From Bigelowiella natans CCMP2755 (taxonomy: Eukaryota; Cercozoa; Chlorarachniophyceae): DNA of 39,707 nucleotides. Under the pieces are notes generated by a model, which saw only the letters and a program-made list of their open reading frames with translations, was not told the DNA's origin and searched no databases. Shown in pieces: positions 1 through 10,412 of the stretch. Where the stretch lies: positions 5,001 to 44,707 of the forward strand of contig ADNK01000026.1 in the NCBI GenBank assembly GCA_000320545.1. Reading direction: 5' to 3'. A program made the translations under genes and the position numbers. The stretch's first letter is position 1. Every line of letters starts with the position of its first letter.

Positions 1-69
1 GTGACACCATGAGTTCAAATTTGTTTTTTTGTGTCAACAGCGAGAACGTGTGTCAGCAGCAATGGCTGC

Positions 70-180
70 ATGCATTGGAGGAACAGCTCGTCATGTGTCA
101 GCACGAGCTGCACACATTGAAGGAACAGCTCGTCATGCATCAGCACGAGCTGCATGTGTTGGAGGAACAGCTCGTCACAA
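70..180 (+). repeat. 42-base tandem repeat with alternating inverted words
   Basis: About 2.5 units of 42 bases. Each contains the word acagctcgt followed by its near-reverse complement acgagctg, so every unit can also fold as a small hairpin. If translated, each unit gives 14 residues, LEEQLVMCQHELHT-like, which is two heptads of a coiled coil. The inverted word inside each unit suggests the DNA structure may matter as much as any protein. Confidence 0.75.
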
Positions 181-204
181 ATCAGCAGCAGACCACCACA
201 CCAT

Positions 205-458
205 GCCCCACATTTCATTTCCCATCTGCCGTCAGTGGGGGAACGACACAAAATTTTCATTTCAAAAATTTGCCCACTGACGACCCACTGCTGAACTGAA
301 TTGCTAGAATGACATGGCAAAATCGCACGAGCATGACATGTCAAGTGACCCACATTTGATTTCCCATCAGCAGTCAGTAGCAAAAATTGCGAAAATGCGC
401 AACATGAAAATTTGCCTACTGACGACCTACTGCTGAACTGAATTGCTAGAATGACATG
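205..458. repeat. Two tandem ~143-base copies, each with an inner inverted repeat
   Basis: Copy 1 begins about 205 and copy 2 about 348. They share cccacattt-atttcccatc, then a gtcagt word, then aaaatttgcc, actgacgacc and the tail ctgaactgaattgctagaat. Inside each copy the gtcagt side can pair with the later actgac side. Copy 1 has gtcagtggg with cccactgac; copy 2 has gtcagtag with ctactgac, so both sides changed together. Confidence 0.7.
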
Positions 459-628
459 ATGAAAATCACGGGCACATCCCATGTGTTTTGTGAAAACAAT
501 CTTTGTTAAAAATGACATAGCAAAATCCACAGCAGAGCATCACGTCATCGCTACATCTTGAATTCTAGCCACAGTAGTGTGCGCCTCACTCATCGCTAAT
601 GATCGCTTTAACCTTTCGGATTTCGCTT

Positions 629-2736
629 TCATTTTCCAAGTGCTTCCTGTAATTTATCCCAAAATCTTACCGGATCGAGTTTTACGACTACGAACCTCAA
701 GTGCTTGTGCCAGGTTTTCTTCCACGCTTCCTGGTCAGATTTTGACACGTCTTTGTAAACGAAATTCACACGGAATGTATGATAATGCTTCTCCAAAGTG
801 TAGTAGTAAATCGTGACAACTTTCGTATCCACAAGAACCTCGTCTTTGTGTTTGACTTTAAAGTCGTGAACATTTCCTTTAGCCATCTGATGCAGCACCT
901 CAGCACTTGAAGCACCATCTATGTTTGTGTAGTTCGGAGGGCAAATGACCAGCGTGCTCGAATCCTTCAATTCGCGGATTTTCTCCAAGCACTTATTCTT
1001 TCCTTCCTTACTATTTTCGCAATGGTGAATCACTCGTTTGTGTCGACTCAATGAGACAGTGATAGTCTTGCCTTTCAATTCTTCTGGCAAATGTGAGCCG
1101 ACATGTCGGCCTTCAAAATTTCCCCCATTCTTTATGAGGTGAAACCACCTTCTTTCTGCCTCTAAACCAGACATACTTTCATTCTGCTTAGACTGTTCCT
1201 CGGCAAGCGCCCCTACCACTCTGGATTCTACATAAGGGCTCAGGAAATCCAGGACAAAATCCGAACTAGTGTGCGAACCGTCTTTAAGAATGGGGCGGAT
1301 GCAGAACACGGAACTTGGTAAAGCGACATCCCTAGGTTGTATCATCTCCACGTTTTCGCCAATCTTGCCCTGAAACATTCGCAACATGTGGTCTTGGGAG
1401 TCTTGAAACTTCTTGAACTTTTGCTCGTCCACAATGTGCCGCAACATCCCCCCGGCTATCTCGGATCGGCTTTTTAAGTCCTCGACAGTACAGTTTCCAT
1501 CCGCCCCGCCACTCTCATTGTTTCCCGCAGAAATATCGTTGAATTCATCTTCTTGGATGACATCCGCATACAAGGTGAGATCCCGCTTCTTCGTTCCGGC
1601 CTTAAGGAGTTTCTCGAATTGCTTCCACTCCTTATTGGGCGAGCTTGCCACTACCACAAAGGCTTTTGTGATGTTGACATTTAGGTGCCCGAATCCGTTC
1701 TCGGGATCGACGACAAGGTGTGTCGAAGTAGAGTCAAAGCTTTTCCATTCTTCACTGTGGAATGTTAAGGGGGTAACTACAGATGTTGAACACTTGACTG
1801 TACCGTTCTCGACGTAGATGCAGTAAAGGATACCCTCTGGCACGGAATAGAACGCAACCTTCTCGTCATTTTTAAGCGCCACCTTGATGTACATTAGCAA
1901 AAAGGCCACACTCTTGGCTATACCACTTTGCCCAGAGAGTATACAGCAATCAATGCTCGACTTTCCCTCACGGTGAAGTTGATAACATTCTCGAAATCTG
2001 CGTACTGCTTCTGAAAATGCCTTGCGGTAGAAAAGAGTAACAGGGTGCCTGGACCCCCGAATCTAACTAGCACGATGCCCAGGTACGAGGATGTTCTTCG
2101 TTATGCGCACCAGCTGCATTGCAGTCCCTTTTGTGAACGGAGTGTCTCTCAAAGCTTGGAAAAATTCTTCGGCATCCGTGTCAATCTTGAATCGTTTGCC
2201 TGTGTATCCGCGTAAAGCGGGACTATCAAACAGATACTTAGAGAGGATGAGTCTAGTCACCTTTTGTTTCGCTTCCTCGTTCGTAATCCGATATGCTTTT
2301 GCGTTTCTCCCCTGAAATCAAATCACAATAAAATTAGAACAATGGATTATTTGCACAGAGACATTGGGCATCACCCCCCCTGCCGCTTTCCTCAATTTCC
2401 ATGGCTGAACACACACGCAAAAATATCTCAGCACACCGATTGTTCCTCAGATGTTGACAAAAATACATTACCACTTGCCTCCTCGAATTTCTGTGTCATT
2501 TCCTCCAGTTTTGCCTTCTCCGCCTGGATTTCCTTTTGAGTTTCAGCCATTTGCGCTTCTAATTTCTTTGTTTTCTCATTGAGCTCCTCCTTCGTAAACT
2601 TTCCTTCAAAGTAAAATTGTTCAAATCGCGCAAGTCGGTCATTCAGCTTGTTCTCCTTCTCCCTCAATTTCAAGATTTCCTGCTTTGTAAGTTGAATCTG
2701 AATTCCCCATGCCTCAGAACGCTGAGAACACATCAA
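629..2736 (-). pseudogene. RHS/Crinkler-like P-loop NTPase, interrupted by an in-frame stop
   Basis: The minus-strand model has a coiled-coil exon (about 2736-2467, Lys/Glu heptads), an intron, and one long exon (2311-629). The long exon carries a Walker A-like GQSGIAKS (around 1925), a Walker B-like THLVVDPENG and the segment FVVVASSPNKEWKQFEKLL. It also has ADVIQEDEF at the position where this class usually has a Trp-bearing PvWsleEL-type motif, and GGMLRHIVD as in the GGiPR box. This order is that of RHS (retrotransposon hot spot) and Crinkler NTPases of trypanosomes, oomycetes and other protists. One TAG (2063-2065) breaks the frame between the N-terminal region and the P-loop; the frame is the same on both sides. 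The Walker A also has Ala for the usual Gly before Lys. The 5' end above 2736 is unresolved. It may be a decayed copy, or the TAG may lie in a very short (24-base) intron. Confidence 0.65.
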
Positions 2737-3122
2737 AGCTTAAGCTCCCGAACGCAAGCCTCGTAGGAAAAGTATCTGTGCTTTCGAACTTCTGCCTCTA
2801 GTTTCATCATCGTGTAGTTTCCTTTCCGCGAAAGATCCACCCCGCTTCATCGACTCGAATGAGTCTCGTTTGTGAAGACTCAGATTTCAAAGAAAGCTTG
2901 TCGTTCTCCTCGTAGATCGCCTACCGGTCACATCCATCATACATGCTGCCGATATTATATTTTTCTCTAGTTGTAAAAAAAAGTAATTGTAAATTTCGGG
3001 CGATTACCCCGGAGTGATAATTTCAAACTGTTTGAATCGGCAAGCAAGCAAGCAAGCAAGCAGGAGACCAGCCGAACTCCCCCGCTAACCCACCCGCCCA
3101 AGTGTACTTGCCGCCACTAGCT
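2737..3122. promoter_or_regulatory. Divergent 5' spacer between RHS-like gene and protease
   Basis: It lies between the minus-strand RHS-like gene and the plus-strand protease. The part next to 2737 may hold unresolved 5' exon sequence of the RHS-like gene: minus-strand frames read VRKHRYFSYEACVREL and IYEENDKLSLKSESSQ, interrupted by stops. A short aagc tandem run (3041-3060) lies about 60 bases before the protease ATG. I see no clear TATA box. Confidence 0.4.
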
Positions 3123-5721
3123 ATGTCTATGTGGCTTCGTTTATCATCTGTAATGTTACCGCTGCTATTCTTAGTCTCAATTTCAAAGGTCAATGGTCGT
3201 CATAAATTCAGACAGGCAGAACAAGAACATTATATAATAATATACTTTCTCGCATCAAAGAATCTCAAACATCACGACGGAGATGATGATAATGATGAGG
3301 ATGGTGACGATGATGAACACAGGTCCAAGGAATTGTGACAAGGCATGACAAGAGTCCTAAAGAATTTTACGTGACAAAGGTGGTAGTGAGTTCAAACTTT
3401 TTTGCACATGGTTGATCTCCAACCATCCATCTCATTCCCTTAATTTCAGGAATCCTCACCATACCCTTGTGCCTTCTCCTACGATCCAGAGCAAGGAACC
3501 CTGCAAGACTGTGCGTGCAGTTGTGGGGCAAGTAATTCATCCAAACTCGATAGTTTTGTCTACCCACTTCTTGTATTCTGGACATAGTTAACTGTTTTGC
3601 TGCTGCGCTGCTATACATTTCATACAGCTTTGATAGACAGTAACTGGGCGGTGTCCGCGGCTCACTGTTTTGCAGAGGTAATAACTAAGCATTACCTTGT
3701 GTGCATCACTCAATCTATTGGCTTTATTAATTGATGGTTGCTGCTGACTCTAGGGACCAAGGAAGCTCAACGGAAAAACGATAAGAATTAAAAATCAAGA
3801 CTTTGAGGTCGAACAGGTCTGGAAAAATAGGCATATAAACTTGTTTGGTACTTCTCTTAGTATCGATGAAGATTTAATGTAAATTGGGGGGGTGGCGATA
3901 CAACAACCAGGTGTTTATACATCCATGTGGGCTCGAGGCTAATGCAAGGATCGACAGGGGAGAAGAAAATATACCAAACAAGGTGCAAATAAACGCTTAT
4001 ATTTTATATGTGGATTGTATAAATACAGTTAAATTGGTTTAGTGGATATGACTTCGAATGTCTTCGCCGTTCGTATGTCTTTGCATTGTACATAAATTCA
4101 TACAGCAGATAGAAAAATCATTTACTTTTCAAGATTGAGTAGTTTGTACTGCTGTAATTTGTGAATGAGTGAGACTTCAGCTCTGGCTGATGGGACAGCG
4201 AAAACTAATGGTTGGGATTATTTTGTTGTCTAGGATGTTGCGTTAATCAAGTTTGCAACTCCAGTGACTATCAATGGCGAGAGCATCGAATGCCCTCTAT
4301 ATAGAGGTCGCCGTGTTCGTGTTTTACGGCTCTTCTTCTTCTAGCATAATATTCGCACATGCGTGTAATCCTAGAACTACTCTCATATCCTTGATGCATT
4401 GTGAACTAGGTGATTATGGTAGTGAGAAAGGCCAAGCTATTACCATCCTAGGAACAGGTCTTTCAGGTGTTGCTGGCCTCAGAGGTATGAATGATGAAGT
4501 CTCTAATATCACCCCTATATCCTCATTTGCACAACTAGATCTAAGTTTCCATTGACGACCCCGATTTTCTCCTATTTGGCTATTTATATTATCAGATGAA
4601 CAGCTCCATTGCGACTGGAGGGTAAAAGACAAATAGCGTGATGATGTTTGCCTGTAGACTGAATTCAGGGTTAGGAAGTCAAATAGCTTGATCTCCCTTA
4701 TTCTACGTACGATGTACTTTTTCCCAATCTTTTATTAAATCAGCTTCGACGAGCTGAAAACGTCGTGGAGGAGACTGAATACTCCATGATTCGCATGCGT
4801 TTTGATCCTCCCGCCGGGAAGTGCGTATATTGACCACACACACACAAGCACATGCGCAGAGAGAAAGAGAGATAGATATAAATCATCATCATCATCATCA
4901 TCATCATCCATCCATTGAGCACTTCGTAAATCAAGTATATATTCGCCCAATTGATGGCTTTTGTATTTCCATTGCGTTTTTATTCTTTAGTCCCATGCCA
5001 TTAGAGGGCATTGCTGGTGATGGAGATAGTGGAGGGCCGGCGTTCATAACGGTCGATGGCAGGCCGCATGTGGTTGCTGTAAGGTATAGTTAATCATAAT
5101 AGCAATACCGTGTAGCGAAGAAAACAATTCTCATAGCCTGCTTCCTCTCTACCCACGATGACGTCGTTCTTGACTAATTTGCCGCTCTGCGTGTTTTGTC
5201 TGCTACACGCCGCCCTCAACAGCTCATATGGCGACCCAATAAGTTATTCCCAGCTGATGCATTTCAAGTCATCATCTACAGCTGCAGCCAAAAACAAAGG
5301 ACGAGGAAAAGATCGCCGTTCCCCTGAAAGTCTAGCTCCCGACATGGGATCAGTCCTCAAGCAAGGTATTACTTTTTCTTAAGACACTTTTCTATGCGTT
5401 TTGAAAATTCACACATCCATGATATCTCGTAGCGAATTCAACCCGGCAGGGGCATAGAATGTGCCTAGGAAGGCGGCGTGCAAGAGCAATTCGAAGGAAG
5501 AAAGGAGACGTGTGGGGGTATAACTCTCTCGACTTCTACGCTTCGTTATCGGCTGTGCGAGACTGGATTGATGCAACAATGAAAACCTCGAAGGTATGTT
5601 TCCAGAGATACTAATAAAGAGTATATCCGTACATATATAAAATCTGATCTCGTTTGTGGAAATTTTCTTGTTTTCTTTCCAACAGAACCAAGGCGTCTGT
5701 AACGATTACAATGCACTCTAG
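3123..5721 (+). CDS. Secreted S1-family (trypsin-like) serine protease, 13 exons
   Basis: Exons: 3123-3188, 3323-3379, 3450-3531, 3628-3677, 3754-3816, 3911-3982, 4234-4306, 4410-4498, 4744-4820, 4991-5083, 5223-5365, 5433-5593, 5686-5721. All phases join, giving 353 residues. Residues 1-22 form a signal peptide (MSMWLRLSSVMLPLLFLVSI). The catalytic triad is visible: SAAHCF (His81), DVALIKF (Asp131) and GDGDSGGPA (Ser223). The CGATLIDSNW stretch before the His box is typical of the family. The residue six before Ser223, which sets P1 preference (Asp in trypsin), is Ile217, and the usual Cys two after it is Gly, so trypsin specificity is unlikely. Between the Ser loop and the last helix (RDWIDATM) lies a basic, Ser-rich insert of about 75 residues coded by exons 11 and 12. 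It probably cleaves proteins in the secretory route or outside the cell; the substrate is unknown. Confidence 0.88.
4882..4908 (+). repeat. (ATC)n microsatellite in protease intron 9
   Basis: Nine perfect trinucleotide units lie in the intron between the exons ending at 4820 and starting at 4991. The long plus-strand and minus-strand frames seen here are only products of the repeat. Confidence 0.9.
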
Positions 5722-6082
5722 CTCCCTCGTATTCGATTGGACGAAGTACGCATATACCGATATGAATGAACCGTATGTGATTTTCTCCCACAAATGTTTG
5801 CATTAAAACGCAAGCAGCACTCAATTTCAATTTGTCAGATGTCGTTGTATGCTGTGCGCTGTACTCACAGTCGAGATCAAATTGTTACTGGGTTGATGAT
5901 TTTGCAGAACATGCAATGCTGTTGCATGCTTGCATTCGCGCTCGGCGCACACTTCTAGACAGGCATGCTTCTCCTTCAGCCAAGCGTCGAAGACATGACT
6001 AGTGGTTCCCTGCTCAGCGAACATAGAAGCTGCTGCGCTTCGATCAAATCGCTACTACCTGCTGGCACATGACTTGATTCAT
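5722..6082. other. Convergent 3' spacer, protease / ubiquitin-like unit
   Basis: This lies between the stop of the protease and the stop of the minus-strand ubiquitin-like frame. It is rich in tgc/gca words (for example atgcaatgctgttgcatgc near 5911-5930, a self-complementary run). No gene is recognised. Confidence 0.5.
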
Positions 6083-6445
6083 TCATCGCATCCGTCTCAA
6101 CAATGCATTTGCCACGCATGCCAAAACAGCAGGTGAATCTCCAGATCCACCACGCAGCCTGAGTACAAGGTGAAGAGTGTTCTCCTGCTCGATGTTGTAG
6201 TCACTGAGGGTTCTGCCATCCTGCAGTTCCTTCCCAGCAAACACAAGTCTTTGTTGATCAGGCGCGGGGTCATGCCCTCTTTGTCCTTTGTCCTGTGCAT
6301 TCTGCTTCACTGTGCTAACGCTGCCGCTCGCATTCACATTAAGAGTGATAGTGCGCCCAACCAGCGTCTTCACAAATATCTGCATCTCTCCAGATCCACC
6401 ACGCAGCCGGAGTACTGAGTACAAGGTGAAGAGTATTCTCCTGAG
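6083..6445 (-). pseudogene. Degenerate ubiquitin-like unit with remnant of a preceding unit
   Basis: An open frame from ATG at 6385 to the stop at 6083 begins [17 protein letters not shown] and ends [12 protein letters not shown] plus a 20-residue tail. It is clearly ubiquitin, but about four residues are inserted in the region after QDK ([14 protein letters not shown]), and Lys11 and Lys63 equivalents are lost (R and Q/E); Lys48 remains. Directly upstream (about 6386-6445) is the last dozen codons of another unit (ENTLHLVL... LRLRGG), thrown out of frame by a 7-base tandem duplication of agtactc. Units are joined by Ser-Gly-Glu/Asp rather than head to tail. This looks like a decayed polyubiquitin; a divergent ubiquitin-like modifier cannot be excluded. 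Confidence 0.6.
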
Positions 6446-6809
6446 AAGCGAAGCGAGAGCTCGGCCGCACACCGGATGGAGAAGAAATAGAAAAGTTCGC
6501 AGAATGCAGTGGTGAAAACATGCTCTTACGACAATCACGGTTGACAGTCGCAGTGACGACCATCTTTCCGTTCTAGACAAGCGACAAGCTACAATTCCAC
6601 GTTGAGTGCACAAATGCAGTTCAATGGGGGAAAAAAAAAATGTTGTAATGTTGTTGTCTGAGCCGTACGAGTACTTTCCCAAAAAGTTTGGCCCAGAAGC
6701 AGCAAACAGCAGTTGCAAGAAGGGAATGCCGTCCTTCTCCCTCCCGAACCATCTGCTGTGGCATCCCCCCCCCCCTCGCTCTCGTCCGAGGGAATCGCTT
6801 CGCTGTTTA
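6446..6809. promoter_or_regulatory. Divergent spacer upstream of the pseudouridine synthase
   Basis: This lies between the ubiquitin remnant (minus) and the pseudouridine synthase ATG at 6810. No further ubiquitin sequence is recognisable above 6450, so the first unit is truncated. It contains an A9 run (6632-6640) and a C10 run (6766-6775). Long open frames on both strands here have no family match. Confidence 0.4.
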
Positions 6810-8357
6810 ATGCTGAAGGTTTTCTTAGTAACCTTCGTGGCTTTGCAGTACCATTCGTCTGCGCTGCTACAGGCAAACATCACGCTATCATCGTTAACAT
6901 TAGTACCGGGCCGGATGATGCGAGTGATGAAGGGCGGAGGGAGAATGGGTTCGGCAGACAACTCACTAGCGGGTAAGCCTTTCATACATAGAGAAATTTA
7001 CCTTTTCCATCCTAGCAGCATCCGCGCATACGAAATCATCCTCTCACATGCGCATGATCAAGCTAAAGATACTTACTACCCACATTGTTCTCCACTACTA
7101 TGAGAAGACAATGTAAGATTCCTCATACCTTGTGCAGTTCAACAGAGATGGAGGCCATCAAGATCACATTTAGGAGCTGTAATTTCCAGGGGGGGGTTCT
7201 CTTCCCGGTACCGCTCCTGCTACACCTCCTCTGCTCACTCTTCCTCCTCAAATGAAGATGAAGGTTTCACGAACGACAAAACTGGAATTCGTATCAACAA
7301 GTGTTTCAAAGAATTCGTATCCCGACGGGAATCCGATCGCTACGTCGCAGATGGGAGGTAGTATACTTGAAATATGAAAGTCTCACTACTCATCGTATCT
7401 TGACGAGGAAGAGTGACAAATGGCTATTTGCCGGCAGAGTCCAAATCAACGGGGTTGTGGCCAAGCCAGGTGATGCACAATTCCAATGCGTAACAATGAT
7501 GCGATTTTCATTTCGGGGCAGGGTCGAAGAAAATGATGTTTTTTATGATGACGCTGCGAATCAAAAGATAAAGTATTATCACGTGTAAGAATTTCACGAA
7601 TCTGAATTGCTACAACTTTGAAACATTTGAAACAAGGTGCTCGAGTATTTCCAGGCGACTGTGTTACGCTAGACGGCAAACCGGTCGTAGCAGCAGAAGA
7701 GTAGCACCAGAACCAGAATTTAGACAACGGAGATAAATGGAGAGGAGGGGAAGGAAAAGACAATTCACAAAACAATCGATGCATAATCCACATAAGACTA
7801 GTATTCGTAAGCTATGTATGCGGGATCTGAAACTAGATTTTATGATAAAAAGAGATAATATTTCCGACATTTCGAATCTATCACACTTTAATCAGTCGTG
7901 CATCTACTTGATGATAATCGTTGCTCGGATAAAGCCAACTACTTACTTTTGGGCACAGGTTTCCTGGGAGAAGCTAGCCATCGTTAGAGAGGATGGTGAT
8001 CTAGAGTCTCAGTTCGTTTACATCAAGTACTGGAAACCAAGGGGTATTATTATGGCAGGGATCGACGTGTTATACGGCTATTTTTTTTGGTTTTTCTCCT
8101 GATGATCATGATCTTCGTTGCTGTCTCTGCGATGCACCTCTCCTCAACCACACTTGGAAATAAACTCATGCGCGACGGTCCTTTTGCATGTGTGCATTCT
8201 GAACTTGGCCCACGCTCTTTGGTTCCCTTTCCTTTGATTCGTTTAGGAGTGATCTGCACGACTGACACCCGTATCGAGGGCAATATCATCGATGCAGTGA
8301 GCCATCCCAAGCGCATATACCCGGTGGGAAGATTGGACAAGGTTGTAGGAGGAGAGT

Positions 8358-8402
<45 letters not shown>

Positions 8403-9004
8403 TATTCTTTTTTCTCTTTATTCTTAACCACTACCAGTAGCATCATCATCATCATCATAATCATCATCATCATCATCACCATGATCAGGATACCTCTGGG
8501 TTGATATTACTGACTTCAGATGGCCGCGTGCCAAATTCAATACTGCGAGTAGTAAATCATTATTACCTTCCACGCATTTCTAGTCCATCCTCCACAGCTT
8601 AGCAAAAAAAAATAAGGGAGAGGAAGAATACCCAACGAAGCTGCAAAGACTTGATGCGCAAGCAGCTGCACGCAGGGCGGTTGGGGATTAGCCTCTCCGC
8701 CGTACACCATCACGTTTGACGGGATGGTGGAAGGAGAACGATAGGGAAGGAGAGCGATGACTAAGTGGCCTCCTGACTTGGGCATGCATACGCATCCTTA
8801 TTACTCTTTTGTGCGCCCGCTCATACCTACGGTTGTCAGTTACTGTAACAATATGTGCCCTCCTCCCTCCCGGAAATCATAGGCAAGCGGTAAGAAGTCG
8901 AAGGAGTACAGGGTTGAAGTGAATAGAGCAATAACAGAAAGGCACCTCACGATGCTCCGGGAAGGTGATCCTTATACATATCGGTGGTGGATGTAGGCAC
9001 ATGT

Positions 9005-9040
<36 letters not shown>

Positions 9041-9423
9041 TACGGAGGGAGGCGGGGGGTGGGGGGCGGGGGGAAAGATATTTCATAGCGATTATAATAA
9101 CCTACGTCGTTACAAAGGTGTCCTCATTACGACTGTAGCTCAACGTGATCGGAAGGTCAAACAACAAACCAATAAGAACTATAAATAACGAATCGAGATG
9201 GTATATATCCACCATACAATGCTGTCACGCAGCAAGCAAAGAAGTAGTGGAATGATGAGAGATGATGACGACGCATGCATGGTGTCATAAAAAGGGTGCC
9301 ATCCATAGAAGACAACTGCTGTTACTAATTAGGCGAAGCCACTCACAGCATATACTCTGCCTGCCCAAGTTGAGAGAATCGCAGATAATGTCATATTTCT
9401 TTCTTTTCCCGAAATATTTGCTC

Positions 9424-9471
<48 letters not shown>

Positions 9472-10318
9472 TTGTCTTTCTCCCGTGCTTGTCTAATACC
9501 TCTTCATAATCACGAGTACAAACACGCACACACGCACAAGGCACACAAAGACACGTACGTACGAATCGTATTCGTGTGAGGTATGCTGTGAGTCGCACCT
9601 GTATGTATGTGCTTTTTGCTTCCTTTCCTTCTGCTCGTTCTCTTCTATCCCTGACGATTTCTTGCTGCTCTCAGAAGGTTTTGATGACGATATACGAGGG
9701 TAGGAACAGGCAGATTCGAAAGATGATGGAGGCACTGGGGTACAAGGTACGACCAATAGATTATCGAGGCAGAGAAGAGGAAGAAGAAGAAGAAGAAGAA
9801 GAAGAAGAAGAAGGGGAAGATAACATCCCGCATATAATACGTGATATTATAAATTTATGAACAAACGGAGATATGCTTCTGTTTTCCTCTTCATTTGTAT
9901 TATTTATCTTACATTCGACTGCCCCCCTCCCCCCCCGCCGCCCCTCTCTCTTTTTCCCTACATATGAATATATACATGCAACTGGATTGATCATCTGTGT
10001 GAATATAGGTGGTAAAGCTCCACAGGTTAAAAGTGATGGGAATCGGTAGATAATATGCCAAAAAACTATCAGAACGCAAATTGCCTGTCTTTTTGGCCAT
10101 CTAAAATCTAAAAGATGAAGTAACATCCCCATTACATACACTGCCAGTCCTAGTGCACTGTCGAGCTTTCTTCTCCTGTTTCCGCCGATACTCTTCTTAA
10201 AAATGCTTTGTATATTCACACGGCAGACCTGGATCGTCTAGTTCCGGGATCATGGGTACCCCTGAATGAAATAGAAATGAAATGGATTCGAGGAGGACTA
10301 TCACCATCGAAAGAATAA
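6810..10318 (+). CDS. RsuA/RluB-family rRNA pseudouridine synthase, plastid-type leader, 13 exons
   Basis: Exons: 6810-6972, 7138-7357, 7438-7469, 7655-7683, 7959-8043, 8247-8341, 8489-8548, 8883-8964, 9118-9155, 9333-9389, 9675-9746, 10009-10045, 10227-10318; 353 residues, all phases agree. Residues 1-20 ([20 protein letters not shown]) are signal-peptide-like and about 55-95 are Arg/Ser-rich, as in transit peptides of complex plastids. An S4 RNA-binding domain follows (about 104-148: [26 protein letters not shown]). The catalytic region has YIKYWKPRG, then [20 protein letters not shown] with catalytic Asp207. The rest reads [43 protein letters not shown] and VPGSWVPL, the family's C-terminal motifs. 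It should isomerise a uridine in plastid rRNA of the large or small subunit; which site cannot be told. Confidence 0.92.
8362..8478 (+). repeat. (AG)n and (CAT)n microsatellites in intron 6
   Basis: An AG run (8362-8398) and an interrupted CAT run (8441-8478) fill most of the intron between the exons ending at 8341 and starting at 8489. The CAT run lies just before the acceptor. Confidence 0.9.
9002..9036 (+). repeat. (GT)n microsatellite in intron 8
   Basis: A near-perfect GT run between the exons ending at 8964 and starting at 9118, followed by a G-rich stretch (9047-9073). Confidence 0.9.
9432..9466 (+). repeat. (CT)n microsatellite in intron 10
   Basis: A long CT run inside the intron 9390-9674. 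It forms an extended pyrimidine tract on the sense strand but lies about 200 bases before the acceptor. Confidence 0.9.
9776..9813 (+). repeat. (GAA)n microsatellite in intron 11
   Basis: About 12 GAA units shortly after the donor at 9747. They would read as poly-Glu, but the EALGYK exon already ends at a good GT donor and the next exon ([11 protein letters not shown]) restores the family sequence. Confidence 0.9.
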
Positions 10319-10346
10319 TACTTCCAAGTAGAATATGTCTAGATGA

Positions 10347-10412
<66 letters not shown>

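Larger units (their letters stand above)
1..628. other. 3' flank of the RHS-like gene; repeats, no firm gene
   Basis: No gene can be firmly supported here. The stretch holds a 42-base tandem repeat (about 70-180) and a two-copy longer repeat (about 205-458), both listed separately. A 96-codon open frame on the + strand (ATG at 9, stop ends at 299) crosses the 42-base repeat and would give a Leu/Glu/Gln-rich heptad pattern, but it has no recognisable domain or splice context. I treat it as repeat-driven. Confidence 0.5.

Noticed and set aside
3450-3600. Alternative frame reading VRAVVGQVIHPNSIV in the protease region
   Set aside because: The frame giving CACSCGA joins in phase to TLIDSNWAVSAAHCF, which is the real His box; the HP motif is supplied by exon 6.
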